A DNA stretch of 64,000 bases from Cytophagaceae bacterium (GTDB taxonomy: Bacteria; Bacteroidota; Bacteroidia; Cytophagales; Cytophagaceae). The stretch lies in NCBI GenBank assembly GCA_025455005.1, contig JALONH010000005.1, forward strand, positions 1 through 64,000, read 5' to 3'. Made by a program: the position numbers and the translations under genes. Positions 1 through 7,484 of the stretch are shown here, in pieces (the first letter of the stretch is position 1; every line of letters begins with the position of its first letter). The notes below the pieces were generated by a model, which was not told the origin of the DNA, made no database searches, and saw only the letters and a list, made by a program, of their open reading frames with translations.

Positions 1-94
1 TCTTAAATCGTGGATAATAAGACTTGAATGTGTCCTAATTTTCCATTAATTTCAAGAGTGTGTCTGAAGGGACGAATGACCATTCCAGGCACAC
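1..94. other. left edge, no gene assigned
   Basis: I see no complete gene. One + frame is open from the window edge to a TAA at 47-49 and could be the last codons of a gene that lies mostly outside, but 15 codons are too few to judge. Confidence 0.2.
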
Positions 95-224
95 ACAGCA
101 CCTACCCAAAAGTGGCGGTTCAGTTGTTAAATCGAGCTTTGTGCTTCTATCAAAGTTTCTGCTTGGTTGACAGTGAAGTGCTTCGAAATCGCCACCTTCG
201 GGTAGCTGCAAAACGTTACATGCA
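95..224 (+). repeat. attC-like imperfect palindrome E1 (class A)
   Basis: A long imperfect inverted repeat lies before the GapS4-like genes. The left arm at 98-117 (GCACCTACCCAAAAGTGGCG) pairs with the right arm at 190-209 with only a few mismatches; about 70 bases separate them. The right side is closely similar to the repeat at 2306-2443: both carry TTGACAGT, then TGCT-CGAAATC, GCCACC, TAGCT and AA-CGTTA in order. It ends in GTTACATGCA (215-224), whose exact reverse complement opens the next repeat at 2306-2315. Such complementarity between the two ends of a unit is typical of integron cassettes. No integrase is visible, so 'attC-like' is an inference. Confidence 0.6.
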
Positions 225-256
225 ATTTTAAAAAAACTGAACAATACTAATAAATT

Positions 257-1192
257 ATGGGAGAATGGTCTAAATCAATTGGCGAAAAGGGTGAAAAAAT
301 TGTAAAATTTATATTTGAGGATATATTAAATTACAATTCACTTCAAGAGAACAATTCAATAAATTGCAATAGAGGAACAAAGCATAAAGATCCTTCTGCA
401 AAAAACAATAAAACCACACATGGAATTGACGGATTAGTAACTTACAAATGTCCTTTGGAAGATTACACTTTAGATATTGGTGTTATTTCATCTAAATATA
501 TTGGAGGTGAATATCCTAATTACCCTTCTACTCTTTTTAAATCTCACATAAAAGATTTAGCATATACATTGGAATGCTTTAATTATTCCAAAGAAAAAAG
601 TAATCTAAATCAAAGCTTTACCGGAGTTAATAAGACTGATATTTTTGGAATATTAGTTTGGTTATCGAACACAAGTCCAATAAATTTTAGTTTAGCGTCT
701 ATTGTATCTAATGTTCAAATTGAAAACGACTTAGTTTTTGATAAAATTATATTATTAGATAATAATAAAGTTAACTTTCTATACGAAAGTATTTTTAGAA
801 CTAAAGAGAATTTTGGAGTAGCAAATGTTGATTTTGTATATCATAATTCAGGTTTAAATTACACATCAATACATGAAAATTCATTCGGTAAAATATTTCC
901 ATTAAATTATCTATATTCTGATATAATTCCTTTACGTATCGAAAATGGAAAGGACATTGAATTGAGAATTTTTATAAACGATGATTTTTCAGAAACACAA
1001 TTTTCTCAAATTCTAAACTTTGCTAAGAATTTCGACCATCTTAATTCTATAGATAAAACAGTTTTATATTTCAAAACATATGATTATTTAACAAATGACA
1101 ATTCGATAAAACAAATGTTATCGAATTTCTCTACTTATGTTTTAAATGAAAATTTAATAGTAAAAAAATTTCCGTCTGACTTTAGAAATTAA
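257..1192 (+). CDS. gapS4a: GapS4a-like defence protein, PD-(D/E)xK-type nuclease
   Basis: This 311-residue protein resembles the first gene of the GAPS4 two-gene anti-phage/anti-plasmid system. I recognised it from memory of the family pattern: an MGEWSK-type start, then GExGE, HGID and SxK. The probable nuclease core is E10/E13 in the first helix, D58 (HGID) and K80 (SSK); the usual acidic residue before xK is a serine here. The middle part (about 90-150), with FKSHIKDLAYTLECF and GVNKTDIFGILVWL, also fits the family. It begins 32 bp after repeat E1 and is followed after 5 bp by the partner gene, so the two should be co-transcribed. There is no signal peptide or membrane segment, so it should be cytoplasmic. 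Codon use is very AT-rich. Confidence 0.65.
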   Translation: MGEWSKSIGEKGEKIVKFIFEDILNYNSLQENNSINCNRGTKHKDPSAKNNKTTHGIDGLVTYKCPLEDYTLDIGVISSKYIGGEYPNYPSTLFKSHIKDLAYTLECFNYSKEKSNLNQSFTGVNKTDIFGILVWLSNTSPINFSLASIVSNVQIENDLVFDKIILLDNNKVNFLYESIFRTKENFGVANVDFVYHNSGLNYTSIHENSFGKIFPLNYLYSDIIPLRIENGKDIELRIFINDDFSETQFSQILNFAKNFDHLNSIDKTVLYFKTYDYLTNDNSIKQMLSNFSTYVLNENLIVKKFPSDFRN

Positions 1193-1197
1193 GAAAT

Positions 1198-2304
1198 ATG
1201 AATAAAGATATACTTCCTCAAGGTGATTCCATCAGACAATTACTTGTAAAATCAAATATCACAAACGCTAATATCAATTCATTACTTAGAGAAAAAGGTG
1301 TTTTCTTAGGTCAAAATCAAAAAAACAACTCAGTTCCTTTAATTATGAAAAGTATAATTAGTCCTAAAGATTTTATTGAATTGTATGAAACACAAAAGAC
1401 AAAAGAAGAAACAGTAAAATATAGAACTTCTTCTATCAATTGTAAAAGTGATTTCGATTTTCAAGAAGTAATAGGAAACAATATAGATATAAATGCTTTA
1501 ATAAAAGAAAAATATACATATAGACCTAACTATTCAGTAGTTGGCAATCCTAATTTTTATTTTGAAGATGAATTTACAGCAGTATTTGAATATCAAATTG
1601 AAAGAGAAAATCTATTAGATGATTGGACAAATAACAAAACCTATCATAAAGGTGCAATTACATTAAAAAAGATATCAGAAAATGATATTCAAATATCTGT
1701 TCAGCAAGATTCAACGTCAAAAGAAACATTTGAAGTTAATAACATATTATTACAAGCTTTAAAAGAGCAAATGTTGACAAAATCAATTATTAAATCAAAT
1801 GATGACATTATATCAGTAAGATTTAATCATTTTGACAATTCGACAAGAATAAAGTTTTTTTACTCATTCATAAGTAATTTTACGATTTACCTAGACTTTA
1901 AATCTATTACTGATATAGATTTATATCTTGATGAAAGTGTTGAATCTCATGAAGATGTAAAACTGTTTTTAGATGAAATAGACAATCTTAAACTTAGTGG
2001 AAAAGGTTTGCAAAAACATGTTCTTATTAATAAACAAGAATATTATCCAAAACTTATTTTCGGAGCCGTGAAATTTAAATATATATTATCATTTAATGGG
2101 ATACAAGGTAGTGTCGTTGTAAATCTTGGATTTCCAGATTATGTAAAATCTAAAGATGAAAATGCTGACTTTCAAATGTCAATTGAAATAATTTTAAGTC
2201 GTGAAGATAAAAATTCAAACACCGAAAATAAGATTAGAAAAAAACTTTTAGAATACTTTGAGAAGAAAAAAGTAGAAAGCTACAATAAATTTAAAACAAT
2301 ATAA
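1198..2304 (+). CDS. gapS4b: GapS4b-like defence partner protein
   Basis: This 368-residue protein matches the GapS4b pattern as I remember it: an N-terminus with LLPQGD-type sequence (here ILPQGDSIRQLL), then a serine/isoleucine segment, REKGVF, and VPLI...SPKDFIELYE around residues 28-65. No catalytic motif is evident. In the family it works with GapS4a, and the pair is needed for defence; its biochemical role is not clear to me. It lies 5 bp downstream of gapS4a. Its stop (2302-2304) is one base before the repeat at 2306, so gene and repeat form one compact unit. It is cytoplasmic, with no signal peptide. The assignment rests on motif memory plus the pairing, not on a search. Confidence 0.65.
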   Translation: MNKDILPQGDSIRQLLVKSNITNANINSLLREKGVFLGQNQKNNSVPLIMKSIISPKDFIELYETQKTKEETVKYRTSSINCKSDFDFQEVIGNNIDINALIKEKYTYRPNYSVVGNPNFYFEDEFTAVFEYQIERENLLDDWTNNKTYHKGAITLKKISENDIQISVQQDSTSKETFEVNNILLQALKEQMLTKSIIKSNDDIISVRFNHFDNSTRIKFFYSFISNFTIYLDFKSITDIDLYLDESVESHEDVKLFLDEIDNLKLSGKGLQKHVLINKQEYYPKLIFGAVKFKYILSFNGIQGSVVVNLGFPDYVKSKDENADFQMSIEIILSREDKNSNTENKIRKKLLEYFEKKKVESYNKFKTI

Positions 2305-2305
2305 C

Positions 2306-2443
2306 TGCATGTAACAAGCGTTTAGCTCAATGGCGGGTGTAGTGGTTAATTAAACATTCTACTTAGCATCAACTTTTGTGGTGTATTGACAGTTTTGTGC
2401 TCCGAAATCCGCCACCATTTGTTAGCTATAAACCGTTAAAAGC
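2306..2443 (+). repeat. attC-like imperfect palindrome E2 (class A)
   Basis: It opens with TGCATGTAAC (2306-2315), the exact reverse complement of 215-224 on the other side of the gapS4 pair. The left arm (2311-2336: TAAC, GCGTTTA, GCT, CAA, TGGCGG in order) pairs in the same order with the right arm (2409-2437: CCGCCA, TTG, AGC, TAAACC, GTTA), with unpaired bases between blocks. That interrupted pairing is the layout of integron attC sites. The right half is strongly similar to E1. The core GTTA at 2435-2438 would be the entry point of the next unit. Confidence 0.6.
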
Positions 2444-2465
2444 AGCGTTGTTTGATTATTGATAT

Positions 2466-2473
2466 TAACTTTG
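2466..2473 (+). promoter_or_regulatory. possible -7 promoter element for the PIN-GNAT gene
   Basis: TAACTTTG fits the Bacteroidota -7 consensus TAnnTTTG and lies 11 bp before the ATG at 2485. I see no TTTG at the usual 19-bp distance upstream, so this is tentative. If real, the leader is only a few bases long. Confidence 0.35.
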
Positions 2474-2484
2474 ATATACACTAA

Positions 2485-4008
2485 ATGAAAGTATTGCTTG
2501 ATACAAACATTATCATTCACAGAGAAGCCAGTAAGATTTACAACCTCGACATTGGACAACTATTCAATTGGCTCGACAAACTAAAATACGACAAGTACAT
2601 TCATCCATTGACAATTCAGGAGTTAAACCGGTATAAAGACCAAAGCTCTTTGAAAACAATGAATATCAAAATCGAAAGTTACAATCAGTTAAAGCATCAA
2701 GCTCCGCTAAGTAACACTGTAAAACAAGTAAGCCGGCAAATTGATAGTCAAGAAAACGACATCAATGACACACAAATCTTAAATGAAGTTTATGAAAATA
2801 GAGTTGATATTCTGATTTCTGAGGATAAAAAAATACACACGAAAGCAAAACTCTTAGGAATTGGCGATAGAGTTTTTCGTATTCAGACATTTTTAGAAAA
2901 GGCAACAGCAGAAAATCCCGAATTAGTAACACATAAAGTTTTAGCAGTAAAAAAAGTTGACTTTGCAGAGGTTGATCTGAAAGATAGTTTTTTCGACAGT
3001 TTTAGAAGTGACTACGCTGAGTTCGACAAATGGTTTAATAGCAAGGCAGAACAACCATGCTATGTATGTTACAGCGATAATCAACTGACTGCATTCTTAT
3101 TTATTAAAATTGAAAAGACAGGAGAAGAAAGTTATGCTGACATCACTCCTATTTTTAAGCCTAAGAAACGTCTGAAAATCGGAACTCTTAAAGTAACAGG
3201 AAATGGCTACAAAATTGGGGAGCGTTTCTTAAAAACAATCTTTGAAAATGCTATTCTGTTCAAGGTTGAAGAAATTTATGTAACTATTTTTGACAAAAGG
3301 CCAGAACAAGAGCAACTCATTGAAATGCTCGAAGAATGGGGCTTTAAAAAATATGGAATTAAGACTACCCCAAACGGAGACGAACTTGTTTATGTAAGAG
3401 AGTTTAGCAAAAACCTACCTGTAAACATTGAAAATCCAAAACTTACATTTCCTTTCTTTTCAAGAGAGACAGATAAATATTTAATAAGGATAGAGCCACA
3501 GTATCATACAGAACTGTTCCCAGACAGCATAAATACAAGAGAAGATAAGGCAAAATATACTGAGAACGAACCGCACAGAAACAGAATTAGTAAAGTATAT
3601 ATTTCTCATTCACCTGATAGATACTTAAAGTCAGGAGACATTGTGTTAATTTATCGTATTGGCGAAACATCACCTAAGACATACTCAAGCACTGTAACTA
3701 CAATTTGCATAGTAGAAAGTGTTAAAAACAATTTTAAGGACTTTGACGATTTTTTCAATAGTTGTAATAGACGGACAATGATTTCTAAAGAAGATTTAAA
3801 AACAAAGTGGTGGGAAAAATTTCCTAAATACAAACCTTTTATAATCAACTTCTTGTATGCTCATTCATTACCTACACCCAAGCCGACACTTAGTGATTTG
3901 ATTAAATTAAAAATATTCGCAGACCCAATGAGTTTACCAAAAGGTTTTGCTAAATTGACTAATGAGCAGTTTAACGATTTAATTAAATTTGCGTATACTA
4001 AGAAATAA
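2485..4008 (+). CDS. PIN nuclease-GNAT acetyltransferase-PUA-like fusion
   Basis: A three-domain protein of 507 residues. Residues 1-150 form a PIN domain with the full acidic set: D6 (LLDTN), E46 (TIQEL), D95 (INDTQIL) and D114 (ISED). PIN domains are metal-dependent RNases, often toxins. Residues about 175-310 look like a GNAT acetyltransferase: GNGYKIGERFL would be the acetyl-CoA loop and LEEWGFKKYG the last strand-helix. The C-terminal part (about 330-507) has a PUA/ASCH-like pattern around YLKSGDIVLIYR, a fold that often binds modified RNA or nucleotides. The ASCH gene follows after 4 bp, so the two form an operon. The combination suggests an RNA-targeting toxin-antitoxin or defence unit; this is inference. 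Confidence 0.65.
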   Translation: MKVLLDTNIIIHREASKIYNLDIGQLFNWLDKLKYDKYIHPLTIQELNRYKDQSSLKTMNIKIESYNQLKHQAPLSNTVKQVSRQIDSQENDINDTQILNEVYENRVDILISEDKKIHTKAKLLGIGDRVFRIQTFLEKATAENPELVTHKVLAVKKVDFAEVDLKDSFFDSFRSDYAEFDKWFNSKAEQPCYVCYSDNQLTAFLFIKIEKTGEESYADITPIFKPKKRLKIGTLKVTGNGYKIGERFLKTIFENAILFKVEEIYVTIFDKRPEQEQLIEMLEEWGFKKYGIKTTPNGDELVYVREFSKNLPVNIENPKLTFPFFSRETDKYLIRIEPQYHTELFPDSINTREDKAKYTENEPHRNRISKVYISHSPDRYLKSGDIVLIYRIGETSPKTYSSTVTTICIVESVKNNFKDFDDFFNSCNRRTMISKEDLKTKWWEKFPKYKPFIINFLYAHSLPTPKPTLSDLIKLKIFADPMSLPKGFAKLTNEQFNDLIKFAYTKK

Positions 4009-4012
4009 GAAA

Positions 4013-4390
4013 ATGAAAGTTGTATTATCAATAAAACCAGAGTTTGCGTTCAAGATTTTTGACGGTACAAAGAAGTTTGAGTTTAGAAAATCAATATTCA
4101 AAAATGAGAATATAAAATCAGTCATTGTATATGCTTCTTCTCCTGTGCAACAAGTAATTGGTGAATTTGAAATTGACGAAGTTTTGAACTATGACCTTTC
4201 AACACTTTGGGATTTAACGCAAGAGCATTCTGGCATCAGCAAGGAATTTTATTACGACTACTTTGCAAATAAGAAACAAGGTTTTGCTATCAAAATTAAA
4301 AAGGCAAGAAAGTATAGAAAACCAAAATGTTTGAGAGAAGACTTTAATTTATCTCCACCACAATCATTTGCTTACTGGACAAATAAATGA
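4013..4390 (+). CDS. ASCH/PUA-like domain protein
   Basis: A 125-residue protein with the ASCH pattern: SIKPEFAFKIFDGTKKFEFRK at its start (a K/E/R-rich binding face on the first strand and helix), then IVYASSPVQQVIGEFEI and a C-terminal WxxT/Y-rich tail. ASCH domains are PUA-like folds thought to bind RNA or modified nucleosides. I chose the ATG at 4013, 4 bp after the upstream stop, because the ASCH strand begins right there; an upstream in-frame start at 3989 lies inside the previous gene. Coupled to the PIN-GNAT gene, it could be that protein's antitoxin or RNA-recognition partner (inference). Confidence 0.7.
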   Translation: MKVVLSIKPEFAFKIFDGTKKFEFRKSIFKNENIKSVIVYASSPVQQVIGEFEIDEVLNYDLSTLWDLTQEHSGISKEFYYDYFANKKQGFAIKIKKARKYRKPKCLREDFNLSPPQSFAYWTNK

Positions 4391-4442
4391 AAAGCATAAC
4401 CTCGTTCCGTCAACATCACGTAATTTTTAAAGTTAGCTAGCA
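4391..4442 (+). repeat. degenerate right arm of a class B palindrome (E3)
   Basis: GTCAACATCACGTAAT, then AAAGTTAGCT, aligns with the right-arm tail of the repeats at 7485-7576 and 10629-10723 (GTCACCAACACGTAAT ... AAAGTTATT). The matching left arm is missing, so it is probably a decayed or interrupted copy. A reverse complement of its end (AGCTAAC) occurs at 4746-4752. Confidence 0.3.
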
Positions 4443-4450
4443 ATAAAAAA

Positions 4451-4490
4451 AGACTTGTTGAACAAAGCTTTCGCTCTATCCAACAAGTCT
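4451..4490 (-). terminator. rho-independent terminator acting on the minus strand
   Basis: AGACTTGTTG (4451-4460) and CAACAAGTCT (4481-4490) form a perfect 10-bp stem around a 20-base loop. The A-run at 4445-4450 becomes a T-run on the minus strand, so it would stop leftward transcription. No minus-strand gene exists to its right for many kilobases, so it looks like a relic of a lost gene or insertion element. Confidence 0.5.
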
Positions 4491-4520
4491 CTTAACAAAG
4501 AATAAATACTTAATTTAATA

Positions 4521-4581
4521 GAGCCCCCGCTAACCTAGATTTGCAATCTAGGTTGCAGATAAAGCGGATTTGTAAACCGTA
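4521..4581. repeat. REP-like twin hairpin
   Basis: AACCTAGATT (4532-4541) and AATCTAGGTT (4545-4554) form a perfect 10-bp stem with a 3-base loop. CCGCT before it (4527-4531) pairs with AGCGG after it (4563-4567). A second small hairpin, GCGGATTTGTAAACCGT, follows. The twin layout is like REP/BIME elements moved by REP-associated transposases; I remember similar elements in other Bacteroidota, but this is unverified. No transposase is nearby. Confidence 0.4.
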
Positions 4582-4825
4582 TATAACATTCCACGTTTAA
4601 TTGATATGTATCTACTTAGAGATGAATGTAATGAAAAGTATCGATTATTGAGGCGTCACCAATACGCTATTTTAAGCTAGATAGGACCAAACGGTTTTCA
4701 ATTGATACAATTTTAGAAGGTTGGTGAATTGAGAATGATACACCAAGCTAACTAATATATTGTATTGAAAGTAGGTTTAGAATATAATATTATTAACAAA
4801 GAAGACAAAGAAAATTAAAAATACA
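4582..4825 (+). other. gene-free spacer with one class B arm
   Basis: GAGGCGTCACCAATACG at 4649-4665 matches the right arm of the class B palindromes (GCGGCGTCACCAACACG), but no left arm is found. CACCAA here could pair with TTGGTG at 4721-4726. AAGCTAAC lies at 4745-4752. The stretch just before the ATG at 4826 is AT-rich, and I see no clear promoter. Confidence 0.3.
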
Positions 4826-5548
4826 ATGGCAGAGTTTTTAACTACAAACGGTACATCTCATAATATTGAAAATATAATCATTGAAGCTAAAGCAAAGCTT
4901 ATTCTTGTTTCTCCCTACCTACAAATTTCGAAAACATTTTTCGAGCGTCTTAAAGACGCATCTAATAAAAACGTATCAATAAAAATCATTTATGGGAAAG
5001 ACGAACTAAAACCAAACGAGAGGAATTCACTAGCCGAATTAAAAAATGTCGAACTTTATTTTTTTGAAAATCTTCATGCTAAATGTTATTTCAACGAAAC
5101 AAAAATGGTAATTACTTCGATGAATATGTATGAGTTTTCTGAGAAAAATAATCGTGAAATGGGTGTTCTAATTAATCGAAATATAGACAAAGAGCTTTTT
5201 GATAAAGCAGTTGCAGAAACATATTCAATTATTCAATCAGCGGAACAAGTTTCATTACGTAAAGTTGACAGACCAATTTTTACTAACAAAAAACAACAAG
5301 ACAATAATCAAAATAAATATAAGAGAATAATTAGAGGTTATTGCATAAGATGTGAGAATAGGATTGACTATAATCCTACAAGACCTTATTGCGGTGATTG
5401 TTTTTCGATTTGGTCTCAATATGAAAATCCGGACTATCAAGAAAATGTTTGTCATAGATGTGGAGAATACGAAATGACAAGTATGAATAAGCCTCAATGC
5501 TATCATTGCTATACAGAACATCAACAAGAATTAAGAAGAATGATGTAA
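4826..5548 (+). CDS. phospholipase D-like nuclease with two Cys4 zinc knuckles
   Basis: A 240-residue protein. Residues 1-135 are a single PLD-type domain: the catalytic motif is H84-A-K86 followed by TSMN (97-100), close to the HxK...N signature, and EMGVLI ends the domain as in PLD nucleases. One HxK motif per chain implies a dimer. Residues 170-230 carry two zinc knuckles: C173/C176/C189/C192 and C209/C212/C225/C228. These probably bind DNA or RNA. It stands alone between palindromic spacers, on the same strand as its neighbours. A restriction or defence nuclease is likely from context, but the target is unknown. There is no signal peptide. Confidence 0.7.
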   Translation: MAEFLTTNGTSHNIENIIIEAKAKLILVSPYLQISKTFFERLKDASNKNVSIKIIYGKDELKPNERNSLAELKNVELYFFENLHAKCYFNETKMVITSMNMYEFSEKNNREMGVLINRNIDKELFDKAVAETYSIIQSAEQVSLRKVDRPIFTNKKQQDNNQNKYKRIIRGYCIRCENRIDYNPTRPYCGDCFSIWSQYENPDYQENVCHRCGEYEMTSMNKPQCYHCYTEHQQELRRMM

Positions 5549-5566
5549 CATAAACCCTTCTACTTA

Positions 5567-5710
5567 AAGTTGGCAACTTGTGCCTACTAAATCCATCAGT
5601 CTGCGACCGTCTTTTACTTTATAATAAGGTAAAAACAATTAAACTTATCAATTACCGTAGTGGCGCAAGTTGGCAACTTTTGCCTAGTAAATCCATCGGT
5701 CTGCGACTGT
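5567..5710 (+). repeat. 44-bp direct repeat, two copies exactly 100 bp apart
   Basis: Copies at 5567-5610 and 5667-5710 share 40 of 44 bases. Each starts with the palindrome AAGTTGGCAACTT, then TGCCTA-TAAATCCATC-GTCTGCGAC-GT. A partial inverted relative (GCGCAAGTTGG-AACTT read on the minus strand) lies at 10752-10783, so this family brackets the block with the TIR, unknown and DUF488 genes. Confidence 0.6.
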
Positions 5711-6100
5711 AAGGCTGCGCGCTGCAAGAAAAAAGTTTCCCAGGTGGTGCGGCCATCAGACGCCGACCTGCCACAGATATTTGTTAACTCCGTTTTTACT
5801 TACTACATAACTATTACCAGTTACTGGTTTTCTCCTTTCTTTTGTCTTGTTACAAAAGAAACTAAAAATCAAGGCTGGTGAAGTCTGCTGCCTTCTTATT
5901 AATGGCGCATCCTTCAAAGGCCGGATGATAAAGTGCTAAATTATAGAGTTGGCGGAGAGAGCGCAATTGAGTATCTTAGATATCAGGAATAAAATCAAAA
6001 GCTCTATAATAGATTTGGTAGGTGGTCGTTGCTCTTGAGAAGCTCACAATCACGGATTCTGACGTGCTTAAGAAACAAACTATAAACACCTACCTCGGCA
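5711..6100. other. noncoding stretch with several hairpins
   Basis: No gene is supported. It holds CAGGT...ACCTG at 5741-5770; a perfect 10-bp hairpin TTTCTTTTGT/ACAAAAGAAA at 5836-5861, of a kind I recall as scattered in Bacteroidota genomes; TTATAGAG (5941-5948) with its complement CTCTATAA (6002-6009); and GGTAGGTG (6017-6024) with CACCTACC (6087-6094). TGGCGGAGAGAGCG (5950-5963) is, on the minus strand, like the 3' end of a tRNA-Ser. Confidence 0.4.
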
Positions 6101-6130
6101 AAAAAGCCTCCAAGTGATTGGGGGCTTTTT
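6101..6130. terminator. bidirectional rho-independent terminator
   Basis: AAAAAGCCTCC and GGGGGCTTTTT pair over 11 bp (one G-T) around an 8-base loop. The A- and T-runs allow termination in both directions. It lies 75 bp before the TIR gene and would shield that gene from read-through. Confidence 0.7.
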
Positions 6131-6164
6131 ACGCTTTTTGAAAAGAAGTGGAAATGGGGTAAAT

Positions 6165-6172
6165 TAGGTTTG
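6165..6172 (+). promoter_or_regulatory. possible -7 promoter element of the TIR gene
   Basis: TAGGTTTG fits TAnnTTTG, 33 bp before the ATG. TTTG at 6137-6140 precedes it by 24 bp, longer than the usual 19, so the -33 part is uncertain. It sits just after the terminator at 6101-6130, where the gene's own promoter would be expected. Confidence 0.45.
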
Positions 6173-6204
6173 TATATAAATTATTATAGACAATTAAGCC
6201 TTCT

Positions 6205-7473
6205 ATGGAAATAACTACTCAAAATCAACTTTTAGATTTATTAATAAAATACAATAATGAAGGATCACCTATTTACAAAATATATTACGATCTTCACTTA
6301 AGTGGAACTAATCAAAAATATAGCGAACTACTTGAAATTAATAAAGCCATTTTTAAGAATTATACTTTTCAAGAAATAAGATTTAGTGGTTTCAAATTTA
6401 AAAATTGTCAATTTAATAATTGTCAATTCAGAAACATCGATTTCTCAGCTTGCGAATTTGAATCATGCCAATTCAATAATATCGACATGAGTTCCTCTGG
6501 TTTTTTTGAAAGTAGATTCGAAAACGTAAAAATAATAAAATCAAAACTCTCCCTAATACATTTTGCTGATGTAGAGATATCAAAAACTAATTTTGAATCT
6601 TGTCATGAATTAATGGATATATATTGGGGTGGAACCTCTTTCAAAAACGTAAATTTTAATGAATGTTTTGTTAATTATAACAGATTTACAGATTCATATA
6701 GAGATCTTGAACCAACAATTGAATTCAATAGTTGTCTATTGACGAGAAATTATTTTTCTTTTTTAAAACTAACTACTGTAAAGTTTATATCGTCTGTAAT
6801 GAATTTAAATAGTTTTCAAAACTGTATACTGTCTAGGGATTCATTTCAATTTATTCCAAACTCTAAAGGAACGGAATTCAATTCAGTTGATTTTACTACT
6901 ATAGCTGAATCCGAGATTTTAAATCAGAATGATCTTTATAATTTATTTGGAATTACTGCACCTGATATTAAAGATTATTTATATGGATTGACAAATAAGA
7001 TAAATTTTCAAACTGTATTTATTTCATACAGTACAGAAAATTTAGATTTCGCAAAAAAATTAAATAATGCTCTTATTGACAAAGGTATTATTACTTTTTT
7101 ATGGGAAAAAGATGCTCCAGGAGGAAAGCAACTTAAGAATATCATGAAAGATAATATAAAAAAATACGACAGAGTTCTTTTTATTGCTTCAGAAGATTCT
7201 TTAAAGAGCCCTGCTTGTCAATTTGAACTCACAGAAGCAAGACTAAAACAGGATAAGTATTGGAAAGATGTTTATTTCCCAATAACTATAGATGACTTCA
7301 TTTTTAAAATCCAAAAAGAAGACATTAGACCTCGAGAAGATGCAGAAGAATACTGGAAAAATATTCTTGGATTAAAAGAATTCAACATTCTCGACTATTC
7401 TAGTTTTCTGAAGGGGAATAATGAAAACTTTGAAAAGGAAATATTTAAATTAATTAAGGATTTAAAAAAATAA
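6205..7473 (+). CDS. pentapeptide-repeat-TIR domain fusion
   Basis: A 422-residue protein. Residues about 50-235 are pentapeptide-like repeats (runs such as FKNCQFNNCQFRNIDF with F/L/C at every fifth place), which fold as a quadrilateral beta-helix. Residues 268-422 are a TIR domain: FISYS at 272-276, then FAKKL and GI-TFLWEKD. The motif SPACQFE ends in E341, the position of the catalytic glutamate in NAD+-cleaving TIRs. I infer an NADase effector that depletes NAD+ on infection, with the pentapeptide part acting as sensor or assembly platform. No partner gene adjoins it; it seems to be a one-gene unit closed by palindrome E6. There is no signal peptide. Confidence 0.75.
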   Translation: MEITTQNQLLDLLIKYNNEGSPIYKIYYDLHLSGTNQKYSELLEINKAIFKNYTFQEIRFSGFKFKNCQFNNCQFRNIDFSACEFESCQFNNIDMSSSGFFESRFENVKIIKSKLSLIHFADVEISKTNFESCHELMDIYWGGTSFKNVNFNECFVNYNRFTDSYRDLEPTIEFNSCLLTRNYFSFLKLTTVKFISSVMNLNSFQNCILSRDSFQFIPNSKGTEFNSVDFTTIAESEILNQNDLYNLFGITAPDIKDYLYGLTNKINFQTVFISYSTENLDFAKKLNNALIDKGIITFLWEKDAPGGKQLKNIMKDNIKKYDRVLFIASEDSLKSPACQFELTEARLKQDKYWKDVYFPITIDDFIFKIQKEDIRPREDAEEYWKNILGLKEFNILDYSSFLKGNNENFEKEIFKLIKDLKK

Positions 7474-7484
7474 TTTCTGCACCC

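Noticed and set aside
28-231. 67-codon open frame at the left edge
   Set aside because: It lies wholly across palindrome E1; both arms of the inverted repeat are inside it, and the product has no recognisable features.
5567-5710. CRISPR array
   Set aside because: Only two repeat copies with 56 bp between them, imperfect, and no cas genes.
5660-5881. 73-codon open frame
   Set aside because: It overlaps the direct repeat and two hairpins, and its sequence looks like translated noncoding DNA.
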